Shown one piece after another: positions 25,725-33,935 of a stretch of 64,000 bases of DNA. Positions within the stretch are counted from its first letter, which is position 1; every line of letters begins with the position of its first letter. The DNA comes from Bradyrhizobium japonicum USDA 6 (lineage in GTDB: Bacteria > Pseudomonadota > Alphaproteobacteria > Rhizobiales > Xanthobacteraceae), in contig NC_017249.1 of NCBI RefSeq assembly GCF_000284375.1, positions 1,838,001 through 1,902,000 on the forward strand. The letters are read 5' to 3'. The translations under genes and the position numbers were made by a program. The notes under the pieces were generated by a model that was not told the DNA's origin, did not search any database, and worked only from the letters and a program-made list of their open reading frames with translations.

Positions 25725-26549
25725 ATGCGCCTTCGACTGACCGCCCTGTTCCTGATGCTGCTGATGTCGGCCGCGCACGCCGCGCCGGCGCCGCAGCAGG
25801 TCGACATTCCGCTGTCGTCCGGAGTCCTGCATGCGCAACTCTACAAGCCCGAAGGCGAGGGGCCGTTTCCGACCGTGATCGCGCTGCACGGCTGCGGCGG
25901 CCTTGGCAATCATTCAGAAGCGGTGCTGCCGCGCTATCGCGACTGGGCGCTGCAATTGCTGAAGGCCGGCAACGCCGTGCTGCTGCCCGACAGCTACGGC
26001 TCGCGCGAGCTCGGGCCGCAATGCCGCGTCAAGGAGATGCACGTCAAGGCGCGGCGCGAGCGCGTCGCCGACATCGCGGCCTCACGCGCCTGGCTGATGA
26101 AGCAGAGTTGGGTCGCGCGCGACCGCGTCAGCCTGATCGGCTGGGCCAATGGTGCCAGCGCGCTGCTCTGGGCGGTGCGTCCACAGAGCGCCGCGCGCGA
26201 AGCCGGGCCGGATTTTCGCGCTGCGATCGCGTTCTATCCGGATTGCCGGATCTCCGCCGGCCTCGGCTGGAGCGCGCGGGTGCCGACCCTGGTGCTGATC
26301 GGCGCCAATGACGACGTCTCGTCGCCGCCGGCCTGCCGCCAGATGGTCGACGGCGCGCGCGGCCGCAGCGCGCTCACGCGCATCGTGGTCTATCCCGGCG
26401 CCTATCACGATTTCGACCGCGCCAATACGCCGCTGCACGCAGCTGCCGGCACCACCGACGCCGCCGCGCCCGAGCACGGCCATCTCGGCACCGATGCGGA
26501 GGCACGCGCGGAGTCGCAGCGGGAAGTGGCGGAGTGGCTGGCGCGGTAG
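25725..26549 (+). CDS. Dienelactone-hydrolase-like protein, nucleophile replaced by Ala
   Basis: 274 residues from ATG at 25725, which starts a signal peptide (MRLRLTALFLMLLMSAAHA). Alpha/beta-hydrolase fold: FPTVIALHGCGGLG (about 48-61) with the oxyanion region, VLLPDSYGSRELGPQC, then the nucleophile elbow, which reads LIGWANGAS. The usual G-x-[SC]-x-G Ser or Cys is Ala141 (codon GCC at 26145-26147). The acid (GANDD, Asp196/197) and the base (YHDFD, His228) remain. So the protein is exported, folded like an esterase, and probably not hydrolytic by the normal route. It could bind a ligand instead. Monocistronic. Confidence 0.88.
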   Translation: MRLRLTALFLMLLMSAAHAAPAPQQVDIPLSSGVLHAQLYKPEGEGPFPTVIALHGCGGLGNHSEAVLPRYRDWALQLLKAGNAVLLPDSYGSRELGPQCRVKEMHVKARRERVADIAASRAWLMKQSWVARDRVSLIGWANGASALLWAVRPQSAAREAGPDFRAAIAFYPDCRISAGLGWSARVPTLVLIGANDDVSSPPACRQMVDGARGRSALTRIVVYPGAYHDFDRANTPLHAAAGTTDAAAPEHGHLGTDAEARAESQREVAEWLAR

Positions 26550-26759
26550 CTTGGCTGAGCGGACTTGTCGCGCCGTAGCTCGACAGAAGCGAAGGCGGAA
26601 GCGGGGCCGCCCGAGGAACAAATCTGGCGGACAGCCCCGCATCGACCACCGCCCTGCACAGAGTATGGCCGACCGTGAATCTACGTATCGCGTGTCGCGG
26701 CGGTTTCAGCAGGTGACGGCGCCTTAGTTCGACCACGATGTCGATTAAACGCAGTCCTC

Positions 26760-26909
26760 ATGCGCAATCGCTTCGTCCTGTTCTCATCCGCACTGATCGT
26801 CTTCACCGTCGCGATCTTCCTGTTCGAAGCCCACGCGGGCGCGCCGCAACGCGTACCGGAACATTGCGGCTTCTGGACCACGATCGACGCGGGATTGTCC
26901 TGCCGGTAG
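26760..26909 (+). CDS. Small exported or membrane protein, 49 residues
   Basis: ATG 26760 to TAG 26909. The N-terminus MRNRFVLFSSALIVFTVAIF is a signal or anchor helix, then a short tail APQRVPEHCGFWTTIDAGLSCR with two cysteines that could pair in the periplasm. High G/C third positions, as in real genes of this genome. The ribosome site is weak. No family recognised. The stretch 26550-26759 before it holds nothing clear. Confidence 0.5.
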   Translation: MRNRFVLFSSALIVFTVAIFLFEAHAGAPQRVPEHCGFWTTIDAGLSCR

Positions 26910-26954
26910 GCGGGCTGCAATGACGTGGTTGGGGCTGCATGCGCGCACCACACA

Positions 26955-27066
26955 CTCGGTGTCGTCGCCCGGCTTGACCGGGCGATTCAGTACGCCGAGA
27001 CGTCCGTGGGTCACCGAGAAGCCGAGGCGTACTGGATTCCCGGCCTGCGCGGGGCATGACACCGAG
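26955..27066. repeat. Dispersed repeat with 9-bp inverted ends
   Basis: Ends ctcggtgtc (26955-26963) and gacaccgag (27058-27066) are perfect inverted repeats. Inside are cgcccggcttgaccgggcg and attcagtacgcc/ggcgtactggat arms. It belongs to the broad gtcatg-cccggcttg class also seen at 52701. Located at the 3' side of xseA. Confidence 0.75.
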
Positions 27067-27088
27067 GGCGGAACGCCGCCCTCGCGCC

Positions 27089-28729
27089 TCAGAACAAATT
27101 GCCCTGATCCACCGGCTTGGCCACGCGCTTCGGCGCGGGCTTGGCGTCCTGCGCGGCCGGCTTTGCTTGCGACGGCGCGCGCTTTGCGGCAGGCGCCGGG
27201 CGATCCGCATCCGCCGTCGCGCCGACACGGCCGTCCGCAAACTCGATCTCGACGCGTGCGCCGGGACCAATCGCGTCCGCCGCATGCAGGGGATGGCCGG
27301 CTTCATCCCGCACCAGCGCGAAACCGCGCGCGAGCACGCCGCGATACGACAATGCCGAGAGCAGCTTGCCGCTGTTCTCGACGCGGGCATCCAGCCGCTG
27401 CAACAGCGTGGCAAGCGCGCGGCCGGCGCGTTCGGCCAGACGATGCGTGCGCTCGCGCTGGCGGGCAATTGCGTTGCGCTGCGCCTGCGCATTCGAAAGT
27501 TTCGAGGCGCGCAAGCGCACCTCCAGCCCGGCGAAACGGTCGCGCCGTTGCCGCAGCAGCGAGCGCGCGGACAGGCCGAGCCGCTCGCCGCACACGGTGA
27601 GGCGGTGATCGGCCTGCGAAATCTGCCCGTGCAGCACCCGCAGCGTCAGCTTGGCGCTGGCGGCGGTAAACCGGCGGAAATGCGCATGCGTGTTGGCCTT
27701 GAGCCCGCGGGGTAGCGACGCCCCCGCCGAATCCAGCCGCTGCCGCGGGATCGCGAGCAGATCGCCGGCGGCCGGCAGTGCGCGCGCGGCGGCGCGCAGC
27801 TCGCTGCGCCGGCTCTCATGGGCACGCTGCCAATAGGCGCGGGTGCGCCGCGCAAGATCGGCGACCTCGACGAAGAGATCGCTGCGCACCGGCACCGCCA
27901 TCTCGGCCGCCGCCGTCGGCGTCGGCGCGCGCTTGTCGGCGACGAAGTCGATCAGTGTGATGTCGGTCTCGTGCCCGACCGCCGAGATCAGCGGGATCAT
28001 GCTCTCGGCTGCCGCCCGCACCACGATCTCCTCGTTGAACGACCAGAGGTCCTCCAGTGAGCCGCCGCCGCGCGCGACGATCAGCACGTCGGGCCGCGGA
28101 ATCCTGCCGCCCTCCGGCAGCGCGTTGAAGCCGCGGATCGCAGCTGCGACCTGCTCGGCCGAGCCTTCACCCTGCACCTTGACCGGCCACACCAGCACGT
28201 GGCGCGGAAAGCGGTCCTCCAGCCGATGCAGGATGTCGCGGATGACGGCGCCGGTCGGCGAGGTCACCACGCCGATCACCTCCGGCAGCCAGGGCAGCAA
28301 CTGCTTGCGCGCCTCGTCGAACAGGCCCTCGGCGGCGAGCTTCTTCTTGCGCTCCTCCATCAGCGCCATCAGCGCGCCGATGCCGGCGGGCTCCAGCGCC
28401 TCGATCACGATCTGGTACTTGGATGAGCCCGGATAGGTCGTGAGCTTTCCGGTGGCGATGACCTCGAGCCCTTCCTGGGGCTTGAAGCGCATCCGCCCGT
28501 GCACGCCCTTCCAGATCACCGCCTCGATCTTGGCGCTCTCGTCCTTGAGCGCGAAATAGCAGTGGCCGGATGAGTGGGCGCCGCGGAACCCGGAGATCTC
28601 ACCGCGGACCCGGACATGGCCAAAGGCGTCCTCCACCGTCCGCTTCAGGGACTGCGAGAGCTCGGAGACGGTGAATTCGGGGGCGTTGAGCAGTTGTTCC
28701 GCGGGCGGCATCGGCAAACGATTCGGCAT
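27089..28729 (-). CDS. xseA: Exodeoxyribonuclease VII large subunit
   Basis: 546 residues from ATG at 28729 ([25 protein letters not shown]). With XseB it degrades single-stranded DNA. N-terminal OB-fold (about 20-115: [25 protein letters not shown], the family signature), then the catalytic region with ITSPTG-like [13 protein letters not shown] (about 150), [21 protein letters not shown] (about 210-230), [28 protein letters not shown] (about 248-275), and long coiled-coil helices to 450. The last 45 residues are an Ala/Lys/Pro tail ([15 protein letters not shown]). A GTG 12 codons earlier (28765) is possible. xseB is not nearby. Confidence 0.94.
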   Translation of the reverse strand: MPNRLPMPPAEQLLNAPEFTVSELSQSLKRTVEDAFGHVRVRGEISGFRGAHSSGHCYFALKDESAKIEAVIWKGVHGRMRFKPQEGLEVIATGKLTTYPGSSKYQIVIEALEPAGIGALMALMEERKKKLAAEGLFDEARKQLLPWLPEVIGVVTSPTGAVIRDILHRLEDRFPRHVLVWPVKVQGEGSAEQVAAAIRGFNALPEGGRIPRPDVLIVARGGGSLEDLWSFNEEIVVRAAAESMIPLISAVGHETDITLIDFVADKRAPTPTAAAEMAVPVRSDLFVEVADLARRTRAYWQRAHESRRSELRAAARALPAAGDLLAIPRQRLDSAGASLPRGLKANTHAHFRRFTAASAKLTLRVLHGQISQADHRLTVCGERLGLSARSLLRQRRDRFAGLEVRLRASKLSNAQAQRNAIARQRERTHRLAERAGRALATLLQRLDARVENSGKLLSALSYRGVLARGFALVRDEAGHPLHAADAIGPGARVEIEFADGRVGATADADRPAPAAKRAPSQAKPAAQDAKPAPKRVAKPVDQGNLF

Positions 28730-28783
28730 TTTGGGGTCGGACCCAACGTTAAGGATTTTCACCGCGCGGCGCCAATCCGGGGA

Positions 28784-28812
28784 TTGATGTGAAGAGTACT
28801 CTGTATTATAGA
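28784..28812 (+). promoter_or_regulatory. Promoter of the hydrolase/winged-helix operon
   Basis: TTGATG (28784-28789), 17 nt, TATAGA (28807-28812), in a distinctly A/T-rich patch. The transcript would start about 28819, 40 nt before the first gene. Confidence 0.6.
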
Positions 28813-28846
28813 GTTCTCTATTGATTGATAGATTCAATAGATTCAA
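28793..28846 (+). promoter_or_regulatory. Operator-like repeats on that promoter
   Basis: AGAGTACTCT (28793-28802, itself a palindrome) and AGAGTTCTCT (28810-28819) are near-identical, 17 bp apart, and cover the spacer and the -10 box. Directly after comes TAGATTCAA twice in tandem (28829-28837, 28838-28846). The winged-helix protein at the end of the same operon is the obvious candidate to bind here (inference). Confidence 0.5.
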
Positions 28847-28858
28847 GGGAGTTGAGCC

Positions 28859-29869
28859 ATGGCGATCCGGCTGCTGCGCGGCGTCTTGCATGGACTGAAA
28901 TGGGCCCTGTGCGCGGTCGGCGCTGTGGCGCTGATCCTGGCCGCGATGATCGCAACGCCGCTGGAGCGGCCGCCTGAGATGCGATCGGTTTCGGAGTCCG
29001 TGAAGCTCGTCGACTTCTCGACCATGCCACCGCTCGAGCGCTTTCAGGCCCGCGACGGCACCTGGATCGGCTTCCGCCACTACGCTTCGAGCGGACCCGC
29101 GACCGGCCGTGGCGCGATCTTCATCCATGGCTCCTCCGGCTCCAGTGGCACCGTCAATCACGCGCTGACCCATGCCATCGCCGCGCGCGGGGTGGAGACT
29201 TGGGCGCTCGACATCCGCGGCCACGGCGGCTCCGGGACGCGGGGCGATATCGGTTATGTCGGCCAGCTCGAGGACGACCTCGTCGATTTCGTCGCTCATG
29301 TTCGCAAGGGCGCGCCCGACCTGCCGCTCACCCTGATCGGCCATTCCGCTGGCGCGGGCTTCTCGCTGCGGCTCGCCGCGACCCCGATCATGCAGGACAT
29401 GTTCGTGCGCACCGTGCTGCTCGCGCCCTATCTTGGCTATGACGCGCCGACCAACCGGCCGAGCAACGGTGGTTGGGTCAGTGCCGACGTTCCGCGTTTC
29501 CTCGGGCTCACGGCGCTGCGTAAGCTCGGCGTCGACTGCTGTGCACAGCTTCCGGTGCTCGCCTTCGCCGTGCCGGCGAATTCGGCCAAGTACCTCACCT
29601 CTACCTATTCCGACCGCCTGATGCGCAACTTTGCGACACGCGGCTACCGGCTCGATCTACCGGCAACGACACGACCGATCACGATTATCGCCGGCGCCGA
29701 GGACGAGATGATGATCTCGGACAAATATGCCGAGACCGTCCAGGCGATCAAACCATCGGTCGACGTCAAGATCATCGACGGCATCAACCATATGGGCCTC
29801 GTCACCAATCCGAAGGCAGTCTCCGTGATCGCCGAGGACGTCGCAACGCGAGGGGCCGGGCAGTCATGA
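28859..29869 (+). CDS. Membrane-anchored alpha/beta hydrolase
   Basis: 336 residues, GGGAG 7 nt upstream. One N-terminal membrane helix (about 13-33), no obvious signal cleavage, then an alpha/beta-hydrolase domain: [13 protein letters not shown] (about 85-97) for the oxyanion hole, [12 protein letters not shown], the nucleophile elbow [10 protein letters not shown] with Ser163, an acid near GAEDE (about 280) and His in GINHMGL (about 303). Serine-hydrolase/lysophospholipase-like; substrate unknown. Start of a three-gene operon: the stop overlaps the next start by 4 nt. Confidence 0.88.
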   Translation: MAIRLLRGVLHGLKWALCAVGAVALILAAMIATPLERPPEMRSVSESVKLVDFSTMPPLERFQARDGTWIGFRHYASSGPATGRGAIFIHGSSGSSGTVNHALTHAIAARGVETWALDIRGHGGSGTRGDIGYVGQLEDDLVDFVAHVRKGAPDLPLTLIGHSAGAGFSLRLAATPIMQDMFVRTVLLAPYLGYDAPTNRPSNGGWVSADVPRFLGLTALRKLGVDCCAQLPVLAFAVPANSAKYLTSTYSDRLMRNFATRGYRLDLPATTRPITIIAGAEDEMMISDKYAETVQAIKPSVDVKIIDGINHMGLVTNPKAVSVIAEDVATRGAGQS

Positions 29870-30420
29870 TCGACAGCAAGGAGGCGTCTGCAGCGCTGGC
29901 CGACATCGACGATATCGTCCAGCGCGTAAAGCAATCGCAGCTCTATGAGCTTGCAAGCCTCGCAGCGGTCTGGTGGGGCGCCCTGGTGTTCGCCGGCAAT
30001 CTCGTGACCTGGCTCTGGCCGGTCTACGCGGTCTACGCCTGGGGTGCCGTGGATGTTCTGGGCGTCGGCGGTATGGTCGGAATCCGGCTGCTCAATCCAC
30101 CGCTCCGTCCGCATGGTGCCGCCTTCGATGTCAGGCTCGTTCTGGTCTTCGTGCTGTTCTTCGCCTTCGGCTATATCTGCACCAACGTCGTCGGCCATTT
30201 CGGTCCACGCCAGCTCGGCGCGTTCTGGCCGCTCTACTTCATGCTGTTCTACACGCTGGCGGGTCTCTGGTTCGGCTACGCCTTCGTCGCGATAGGCCTC
30301 GGCATCGCGGCACTGGCATTGTTCGGTTTCTTCTACATCGGGGAGGCGTTCCCGCTCTGGATGGCGTTCGTCAATGGCGGCGGTCTGATCCTCGGCGGAC
30401 TCTGGATGCGGCGGATCTAG
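29866..30420 (+). CDS. Integral membrane protein
   Basis: 184 residues. About five hydrophobic helices (roughly 28-48, 51-70, 87-107, 117-140, 143-180) after a soluble amphipathic N-terminus (DIDDIVQRVKQSQLYELASLAAVWWG). No transport or catalytic motif recognised. It lies between the hydrolase (4-nt overlap) and the winged-helix gene (3-nt gap), so all three are one unit. The pairing of a membrane protein with a small winged-helix protein is a recurrent type of locus in Bradyrhizobium-like genomes; role unknown. Confidence 0.85.
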   Translation: MIDSKEASAALADIDDIVQRVKQSQLYELASLAAVWWGALVFAGNLVTWLWPVYAVYAWGAVDVLGVGGMVGIRLLNPPLRPHGAAFDVRLVLVFVLFFAFGYICTNVVGHFGPRQLGAFWPLYFMLFYTLAGLWFGYAFVAIGLGIAALALFGFFYIGEAFPLWMAFVNGGGLILGGLWMRRI

Positions 30421-30423
30421 CGC

Positions 30424-30723
30424 ATGGCCGAGCTCGACGACATCATCCACCAGCCGCTGCGGCTGAAGATCATGGCGGCGCTGAACGCGCTGCCGGTCTC
30501 CGTTGGCCTGGAGTTCTCGCGATTGAAGAAGCTCACCGGCGCCACCGACGGCAATCTCGGCGCACATATCGAGACGCTGGCGAAGGCGGGCTACGTCTCG
30601 GTGGACAAGGCCTTTGTCGGCAAGAAGCCGCAGACCACGGTGACCGCCACCGCCGCCGGCCGCGGCGCCTTCGCGCGCCATGTCGCGACGTTGCAGGAGA
30701 TCATCGCGGGGAAGCAGGTTTAG
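30424..30723 (+). CDS. Winged-helix transcriptional regulator
   Basis: 99 residues. Winged-helix DNA-binding domain of the small MarR/ArsR-like type: IIHQPLRLKIMAALNAL (helix 1), EFSRLKKLTGATDGNLGAHIETLAKAGYVSV (helix-turn-helix, recognition helix in GNLGAHIETL) and the wing KAFVGKKPQTTVTATAAGRGAFARHVATL. No metal-binding cysteines and no effector domain. Third gene of the operon and probably its own repressor through the repeats at 28793-28846. Confidence 0.9.
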   Translation: MAELDDIIHQPLRLKIMAALNALPVSVGLEFSRLKKLTGATDGNLGAHIETLAKAGYVSVDKAFVGKKPQTTVTATAAGRGAFARHVATLQEIIAGKQV

Positions 30724-30743
30724 CGGCGATACCGATTATTGCG

Positions 30744-30890
30744 CCCTCTCCCCTTGCGGGAGAGGGCAGCGAGGACGGTAGACGCAGACTCACTAGGGTG
30801 AGGGGTTCGCTCCTCATCAAAAGGTCTTTCCGCGGATAGATACCCCTCATCCGGCGCTTCGCGTCACCTTCTCCCGCAAGGGGAGAAGGG
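30744..30890. repeat. Dispersed repeat (two opposed hairpins), copy 2
   Basis: Same ends as 4736-4884: ccctctccccttgcgggagagg on the left, cccctcatccggcgcttcg and cttctcccgcaaggggagaag on the right, with a different centre. This copy is between two co-directional genes. The remaining 114 nt before purD hold nothing clear. Confidence 0.85.
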
Positions 30891-31004
30891 AGACAGCGAA
30901 CCGCAACGCCCCGGAATGACTGGGAGTTCGGGCCGTTTCCCCTTGAGACCCGCCGCGATTCGTGCGACCTCCGCCCCCAGCAAACCCCTCATTTCGAGCC
31001 CTCG

Positions 31005-32288
31005 ATGCACATTCTCCTGCTCGGTTCCGGCGGTCGCGAACATGCCCTGGCGTGGAAAATCGCAGCCTCCCCCCTGGTGACCAAATTCTGGTGCGCGCCC
31101 GGCAATGCCGGCATCGCGCGGGAGGCGGAATGCGTGGCGCTCGATGTCGCCGACCATGCCGCCGTGATCGACTTCTGCAAGACCAATGCGGTCGAGCTCG
31201 TGGTGGTCGGCCCGGAGACGCCGCTGGCCGCCGGCATCATCGACGACCTCACCGCCGCCGGCATCAAGGCGTTCGGGCCGAGCGGGGTAGCGGCGCAGCT
31301 CGAAAGCTCCAAGGGCTTTACCAAGGCGCTCTGCACCGAATTCGGCATTCCGACCGGCGCTTACAAACGCTTCACCAACGCCAAGGACGCCAGCGATTAC
31401 GTCCAGAGCCAGGGCGCGCCGATCGTGGTCAAGGCCGACGGCCTTGCCGCCGGCAAGGGCGTCGTGGTCGCCAAGACCGTGCGCGAGGCCGAGGACGCCA
31501 TCGCCATGATGTTCGAGGGCGCCTTTGGCGATGCCGGCGCCGAGGTCGTGATCGAGGAATTTCTGCCGGGCCGCGAGATCAGCTTCTTCGCGCTGTGCGA
31601 CGGCGAGACCGCCATTCCTCTCGCTTCCGCGCAGGACCACAAGCGGGTGTTCGATCACGACGTCGGCCCGAACACCGGCGGCATGGGCGCCTATTCGCCG
31701 ACGCCTTTGGTCACGCCCGCGATCCACGACGCGATCATGGCCAAGATCATCCTGCCGACGGTTGCCGGCATGAAGCAGCGCGGCACGCCGTTCCGCGGCA
31801 TCCTTTACGCCGGGATCATGCTGACGACGCAGGGCCCAAAACTGTTCGAGTTCAACGTGCGCTTCGGCGATCCCGAGTGCCAGGTGCTGATGCTGCGCAT
31901 GATGTCCGACATCGTGCCGGCGTTCATCGCCGCCTGCGACGGGGAGTTGAAGCATTTCGATCTGCGCTGGTATCCGGAATCCGCGCTCACGGTGGTGATG
32001 GCGGCGAAGGGCTATCCCGGCGACTATCAGAAGGGCACGCGCATCGAGGGGCTCGATGACGCCGCAGAGGTCGAGACCGTCGAGATCTTCCATGCGGGCA
32101 CGGTTGAGAAGGACGGCGCGATCCTCGCCAATGGCGGCCGCGTGCTCAATGTCTGCGCGCTCGGCAAGACCGTGACGGAGGCGCAGAGCCGCGCCTATCA
32201 GGCCGTCGACCGCATCAACTGGCCGGAAGGCTTCTGCCGCCGCGACATCGGCTGGCAGGCGGTGGAAGCCGAGAAGGCCAAGGGCTGA
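31005..32288 (+). CDS. purD: Phosphoribosylamine-glycine ligase PurD
   Basis: 427 residues, normal size. Second step of purine synthesis: phosphoribosylamine + glycine + ATP to GAR. ATP-grasp enzyme: [19 protein letters not shown] at the start, [14 protein letters not shown] (about 68-81), [14 protein letters not shown] (about 143-156), and [17 protein letters not shown] plus [12 protein letters not shown] (about 285-296) for metal/ATP. A long open frame on the other strand here is a codon-bias shadow. Confidence 0.97.
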   Translation: MHILLLGSGGREHALAWKIAASPLVTKFWCAPGNAGIAREAECVALDVADHAAVIDFCKTNAVELVVVGPETPLAAGIIDDLTAAGIKAFGPSGVAAQLESSKGFTKALCTEFGIPTGAYKRFTNAKDASDYVQSQGAPIVVKADGLAAGKGVVVAKTVREAEDAIAMMFEGAFGDAGAEVVIEEFLPGREISFFALCDGETAIPLASAQDHKRVFDHDVGPNTGGMGAYSPTPLVTPAIHDAIMAKIILPTVAGMKQRGTPFRGILYAGIMLTTQGPKLFEFNVRFGDPECQVLMLRMMSDIVPAFIAACDGELKHFDLRWYPESALTVVMAAKGYPGDYQKGTRIEGLDDAAEVETVEIFHAGTVEKDGAILANGGRVLNVCALGKTVTEAQSRAYQAVDRINWPEGFCRRDIGWQAVEAEKAKG

Positions 32289-32455
32289 CAGCGTTTTTTC
32301 CGGTCGCCGCGCAAAGCCAGCGGCGTCACGGCTCCGCCACATCGACATTCCAAAAATGCGCAATCGGTTGTTGGGCTTAGCGTCCCTCGCCGATGCCGCC
32401 GTGCTACTGTGCATGGGGTTGTTTTCGACATTTTTGTTCTGAGGTGATGGAACCC

Positions 32456-33361
32456 ATGTCCGATCTCACCGACCTCTATCCCGGCTTCGCCTCCGAATGG
32501 ATCAACACCTCCTTGGGCCGCATCTTCGCGCGCGTCGGCGGCAAGGGGCCGCCGCTGCTGTTGCTGCACGGTTTCTCCGAGACCAACGTGATGTGGCACC
32601 GCGTGGCGCCGCAGCTCGCCGACAGGTTCACGCTGATCATCGCCGATCTGCCGGGCTATGGCTGGTCCGACATGCCCGAGAGCGATGCGCTGCACGTCCC
32701 CTACAGCAAGCGCGCGATGGCCAAGGCCATGGTCGAAGCGATGGAGCAGCTCGGCCACGTCCACTTCGCGCTCGCCGGCCACGACCGCGGCGGCCGGGTG
32801 TCGTATCGGCTGGCGCTCGACCATCCCGGCCGGCTGTCGAAGCTCGCCGTGCTCGATATCCTGCCGACCTATAATTACTGGGAGCGGATGAACCGCGCCT
32901 ATGCGCTGAAGATCTATCACTGGACCTTCCTCGCCCAGCCCGCGCCGCTGCCGGAGACGCTGATCTCGGGCAACGGCGAGTTCTTCCTGCGCTTCAAGAT
33001 GGCGAGCCAGACCAAGTCGAAGACGCTGGACGCCATCGACCCGCGCGCACTCGAACATTACATCGCCCCGTTCCGCGATCCCGCCCGCGTGCATGCAATG
33101 TGCGAGGACTACCGCGCCGGCGCCTATTTCGATTACGACCTCGACAAGGCCGATTTCGAGGCCGGCAAGAAGATCACCGTGCCCATGCTGGCGCTGTGGG
33201 GTGGTGCAGGCATCGCCCAGGCCGCCGCCACGCCGCTCGATACGTGGAAGCAATGGGCGACCAACGTCGACGGCATGCCGGTGGACTCCGGCCATTTCCT
33301 CACCGAGGAGAACCCGGACGTCACCGCAACGGCGCTGCGCGACTTCTTCTCGGCGCCCTAG
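32456..33361 (+). CDS. Fluoroacetate/haloacetate dehalogenase-family hydrolase
   Basis: 301 residues from ATG at 32456 (GAGG and GGAA upstream). This start gives exactly the numbering of the Rhodopseudomonas palustris fluoroacetate dehalogenase RPA1163, as I remember it: nucleophile Asp110 in AGHDRGGR, carboxylate-binding Arg111 and Arg114, Asp134 in VLDILPTY, halide-pocket His155/Trp156 in KIYHWTF and Tyr219 in CEDYRAG, base His280 in DSGHFL. All are present. The enzyme displaces fluoride from fluoroacetate to give glycolate; related proteins prefer chloro- or other haloacetates. Cytoplasmic. The stop codon overlaps that of tadA on the opposite strand. Family certain; real substrate unproved. 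Confidence 0.92.
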   Translation: MSDLTDLYPGFASEWINTSLGRIFARVGGKGPPLLLLHGFSETNVMWHRVAPQLADRFTLIIADLPGYGWSDMPESDALHVPYSKRAMAKAMVEAMEQLGHVHFALAGHDRGGRVSYRLALDHPGRLSKLAVLDILPTYNYWERMNRAYALKIYHWTFLAQPAPLPETLISGNGEFFLRFKMASQTKSKTLDAIDPRALEHYIAPFRDPARVHAMCEDYRAGAYFDYDLDKADFEAGKKITVPMLALWGGAGIAQAAATPLDTWKQWATNVDGMPVDSGHFLTEENPDVTATALRDFFSAP

Positions 33362-33816
33362 CGCCGCTCCCGGAAGAACTCCCGCAGCAGCCGCGCCGCC
33401 TCGCTTTCGCCGACCCCGGAATAAACATCCGGCGCATGATGGCAGGTGGGGGAAGCGAAGAACCGTACGCCGGACTCGACTGCGCCGCCCTTGGGATCGG
33501 CGGCGCCGTAATAGAGCCGCCTGACCCTTGCAAAGGAGATCGCGCCCGCACACATGGTGCATGGCTCCAGCGTCACGTAGAGGTCGCAGTCGATCAGACG
33601 CTCGCTGCCGATCTTTTTGGCGGCCTCGCGCAGCGCAACGATCTCGGCATGGGCGGTCGGGTCGTAATCGGTCAGCGTTCGGTTCGCCGCGGTGGCGATG
33701 ACCTCGTAATTGCGGACCACGACGCATCCGATCGGAACTTCGCCCGCCTTTCCGGCATTTTCGGCCGTTTTGAGCGCCAAATCCATGAAAGAGGGGGCTT
33801 TCAAGCCTCGTATCAT
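33358..33816 (-). CDS. tadA: tRNA adenosine(34) deaminase TadA
   Basis: 152 residues from ATG at 33816 (AGG about 10 nt upstream); Met11 is a possible later start. Converts A34 to inosine in tRNA-Arg(ACG). Zinc deaminase motifs: [10 protein letters not shown] (about 56-65, the catalytic Glu) and [17 protein letters not shown] (about 82-98, zinc cysteines). Essential in most bacteria. Convergent with the dehalogenase; their stop codons share bases (33358-33361). Confidence 0.95.
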   Translation of the reverse strand: MIRGLKAPSFMDLALKTAENAGKAGEVPIGCVVVRNYEVIATAANRTLTDYDPTAHAEIVALREAAKKIGSERLIDCDLYVTLEPCTMCAGAISFARVRRLYYGAADPKGGAVESGVRFFASPTCHHAPDVYSGVGESEAARLLREFFRERR

Positions 33817-33935
33817 CGCCAGAAACCTGCTAGTAGCTCCGCCTTCAGCAAGAGTGAATACCGGATTTGCCTGAGCATGCGGCTCGAAACGAGCGCGCAC
33901 AATGCTTTCTGGCCACCCCCTAAGTGAGATTATTC

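Noticed and set aside
28730..29344. N-terminal extension of xseA by 205 codons
   Set aside because: It crosses the promoter and the first gene of the divergent operon; XseA homology starts at 28729.
30864..32414. 516-residue open frame antisense to purD
   Set aside because: The composition (His/Arg/Gly/Asp-rich, no domain) is that of the complement of a GC3-biased gene, and purD on the other strand is unmistakable.
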